Shown here: piece after piece, positions 62,078-64,000 of the stretch
Layout of the letters: every line of letters starts with the position of its first letter
Numbering within the stretch: the stretch's first letter is position 1
Assembly (NCBI GenBank): GCA_012960035.1
Contig: DUBZ01000092.1
Span: 1-64,000, forward strand
From: Myxococcales bacterium
Lineage (GTDB): Bacteria > Myxococcota_A > UBA9160 > UBA4427
Length of the DNA stretch: 64,000 bases
Direction of reading: 5' to 3'
Notes under the pieces: generated by a model
What the model was told of the DNA's origin: nothing
The model's input: only the letters and a program-made list of their open reading frames with translations
Databases searched by the model: none
Position numbers and translations under genes: made by a program

Positions 62078-64000
62078 TTAATCGATGAAGCGTCGCATCC
62101 AGAGTTCGAGATTGGTCCACTTCCAGATTTCATTGTTGATGTCGATCTCGTGGGCCTTGTGTTGTTTGAACAGGCTGCGCGCTCGGTCGGTGTCGACAAA
62201 ACCACGTTCCGCAAAGCTGTCCGACATGACGACGTCTTCCACCAAGGGCGCCAAGTCTTCTCGGAACCACGAATCTTGGGGTGTCGAAAAACCGAGCTTA
62301 CTGTGTCGCAGTCGCACCGCGTCGGGCATGAGCCCTTTTGTCGCGTCGCGCAGCACCCGCTTGGTGACGCCATTGTGGATCTTCTGCTCGTCGGGCATCG
62401 CCATGCAGAATTCGACCAGGTTGTGGTCGAGGAACGGAACGCGAGACTCGATCGAATGCGCCATGGAGTTGCGATCGCCGTGACGCAGGAGCCTCGGGAT
62501 GCCGTACGAGATGCTGCTGTGAAGATCACCTTCGAACACGTTGCCGGACGCCCAGTCGTAGTAGGCGTCGCGCCGTCGCATCACGTCGGGGTGTCCCACC
62601 ATGGCCTTGCCAAATTCGTCTGAAATCCAGTTGGGGTATTCGGGTTTGTTCGCGAGCGATCGAAGCGCGTTCTTGAGCGCGACGGGTGTCATCACCGAAG
62701 CGACCTGAGATGCAAGCGCGCGAGTCGCGTAACCGTGAAGCGCTTGGCAGCCCGCAAGTTCTTTTTTGAGACGCGCGAACTTGCCCTTCGAGAGAAGGTT
62801 CGCGAAATACGTGGTGAAGTAACGGTGATAGCCGCCAAGGGTTTCGTCGCCCCCCTGCCCGTCGAGCGTCACCTTCACGCCGACGTCGGTCGACGACTTG
62901 ACGAGTTTGAACACGCGCCACTGGGCGTAGATGCTCGTGCTTCCGAACGGCTCTTCGTGATGCCAAAGGAAATCGTCGAGTTCGTCTAAGAGTTCAGCAC
63001 CCGTTGGAAACGTTGTGTGGGGCACGCTCCTGGTGGCATTTACCACCTCGTCGATCCACTGGCCTTCGTCGTGACGCGGGTCTTTGTAGCGCGCAGAAAA
63101 CGTGCTCTGCATGTCGGTGCCGGCGATCTTGAGGCCGTCGTCGCGCATCAACTTGTCGACCACGCATGCGATCGCGGATGAGTCGAGACCACCACTTAAG
63201 CAAGTTCCGATCGGCACGTCCGCGATCAAGCGATAGCGAATCGAGCGCCTGAACTGTTCGCGAAAGCCTTCGGCGTAGTCGTCGCTCGAAAGTTTGATCT
63301 TGTTCTTGCCGTAGGGCAGTTCGTAATAGCGTTCGATTGAAAGATTGCGCCCGTCGAGATCGATCGTCAGATGATGGCCAGGTGCGAGAGGGACGATGCC
63401 TTCATAACAAGTCTCGAAGATGTCGTCGGTACCTCGCAACAGGTACGTGTACAGGATGGGCAGGTTCGGAGCCGGTTTCACAAGTCCCGACTGAAGCAGC
63501 GCTTTGATCTCGGACCCGAATACGAAGCCTTCGTGATTATGGGCGTAGTAGAAGGGCTTGATGCCGAAGCGATCTCGCGCGCAGAAGAGCTTGTTGCGAT
63601 TTCGATCCAGGATCGCGATTGCGAACATGCCGTTGAAGCGCACCAGACAATCCGCGCCCCACTCTTCGTAGGCGTGGAGTACGACCTCAGAGTCTGAGTC
63701 CGATGCAAAATGATGGCCGAGGTCCGTGAGTTCTTTCCGGACACTCGCGTAGTTATAGACTTCGCCGTTGTAGAGCATCCAAAGACTTTGGTCGGCGTTA
63801 CAAATCGGCTGATGGCCGCCGGCCGACATGTCGATGATCGAAAGCCTGCGGTGCGCGAGTGCGACACTGGCCTGGCCGCGAACGCGCTCGGGTTCGAGCG
63901 GTTGCTCGGGACAGTAGGGTGCGGCGTGCGCAAACACCGAGGCGGGCGTGTCGTCTCCGCCGAAGATCTGGATGTTGCCGCTCGCGGGGTCCGCGAGCAG
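62078..64000 (-). CDS. asnB: Asparagine synthase, glutamine-hydrolysing (5' end outside window)
   Basis: The frame runs off the right edge, so the N-terminal Met-Cys nucleophile is missing; about 640 residues are present. The glutaminase half shows IQIFGGDDTPASVF and VALAHRRLSIIDMSAGGHQP, then LYNGEVYNYASVRKEL, and RDRFGIKPFYY. The synthetase half has PIGTCLSGGLDSSAIACVVD as the ATP loop (S-G-G-L-D-S-S) and VTLDGQGGDETLGGYHRY. The F-G-G-D-D-T-P insertion before the A-H-R-R-L segment marks a subgroup used in polysaccharide clusters. Such AsnB homologues amidate sugar uronates or proteins as well as making asparagine; here an amide on a glycan precursor is plausible. Confidence 0.93.
   Translation of the reverse strand: MLADPASGNIQIFGGDDTPASVFAHAAPYCPEQPLEPERVRGQASVALAHRRLSIIDMSAGGHQPICNADQSLWMLYNGEVYNYASVRKELTDLGHHFASDSDSEVVLHAYEEWGADCLVRFNGMFAIAILDRNRNKLFCARDRFGIKPFYYAHNHEGFVFGSEIKALLQSGLVKPAPNLPILYTYLLRGTDDIFETCYEGIVPLAPGHHLTIDLDGRNLSIERYYELPYGKNKIKLSSDDYAEGFREQFRRSIRYRLIADVPIGTCLSGGLDSSAIACVVDKLMRDDGLKIAGTDMQSTFSARYKDPRHDEGQWIDEVVNATRSVPHTTFPTGAELLDELDDFLWHHEEPFGSTSIYAQWRVFKLVKSSTDVGVKVTLDGQGGDETLGGYHRYFTTYFANLLSKGKFARLKKELAGCQALHGYATRALASQVASVMTPVALKNALRSLANKPEYPNWISDEFGKAMVGHPDVMRRRDAYYDWASGNVFEGDLHSSISYGIPRLLRHGDRNSMAHSIESRVPFLDHNLVEFCMAMPDEQKIHNGVTKRVLRDATKGLMPDAVRLRHSKLGFSTPQDSWFREDLAPLVEDVVMSDSFAERGFVDTDRARSLFKQHKAHEIDINNEIWKWTNLELWMRRFID

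Noticed and set aside
1-64000. tRNA, rRNA, CRISPR arrays, insertion sequences, prophage
   Set aside because: I looked through the gaps for cloverleaf, repeat-spacer and transposase signatures and saw none; short tRNA genes could still be missed by eye.

Overview
This 64 kb window is a GC-rich, densely packed bacterial chromosome segment with no rRNA, tRNA, CRISPR array, transposase or integrase that I could see. An exosortase with EpsI, the non-hydrolysing UDP-GlcNAc 2-epimerase, an asparagine synthetase, a Wzx-type flippase and many glycosyltransferases point to a Gram-negative producer of a surface polysaccharide. A large complement of CoA ligases, SDRs, LLM flavin oxidoreductases, a P450 and a DUF35/thiolase pair points to an aerobic lipid or terpenoid degrader. 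This mix resembles uncultured deltaproteobacterial-type lineages (Myxococcota, Binatota or relatives). That placement is inference only.

Layout. 1-5.9 kb: a LamG/TIM-barrel protein, a GT2 glycosyltransferase and an SGNH + MBOAT O-acylation pair, followed by a GST. 6.5-9.5 kb: the tail of a PEP-CTERM protein (remnant), an acyl-CoA ligase and an MBL-fold hydrolase. 9.6-10.7 kb: a two-gene nucleotidyltransferase module behind a palindrome. 10.9-26.2 kb: polysaccharide genes (GT4, nucleotidyltransferase, DUF362 protein, ADH-Gfo/Idh/MocA fusion, polysaccharide deacetylase, epsI, exosortase, wecB, UDP-glucuronate decarboxylase, GT4, GT2, AP-superfamily enzyme). 26.4-28.0 kb: ribosomal protein L3 with its own promoter and hairpin leader, then rlmE. 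28.0-34.2 kb: TetR, DUF35, thiolase, SpoU methyltransferase, parvulin and an acyl-CoA ligase. 34.2-38 kb: a Nudix hydrolase, a very basic secreted protein and a membrane protein. 38.5-53.5 kb: CoA-transferase, SDRs, pckA, MFS, cupin, Gfo/Idh/MocA, LLM enzymes, P450 and epoxide hydrolase. 53.6-64 kb: a second polysaccharide block (two polytopic membrane proteins, AP-superfamily enzyme, GT4, epimerase, flippase, partial asparagine synthetase).

How it fits together. The two polysaccharide blocks flank a catabolic block. wecB, the exosortase gene and epsI overlap by 4 bp each on the minus strand, so they are surely translated together. The only exosortase substrate signature in the window is the broken PEP-CTERM tail at 6.5 kb. 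The catabolic block reads as activation (CoA ligases, CoA-transferase), oxidation (P450, LLM, SDR), epoxide opening and thiolytic or retro-aldol cleavage.

Most notable points: rlmE has no ATG/GTG/TTG start that would retain its catalytic lysine, and reads in frame from the L3 stop codon; rplC stands alone outside an S10-type operon; a decaying 17-bp tandem repeat with inverted half-copies sits between the P450 and epoxide hydrolase genes, with a related site in the P450/LLM divergent promoter region; a SnoaL-like gene is frameshifted at 45.2-45.5 kb.
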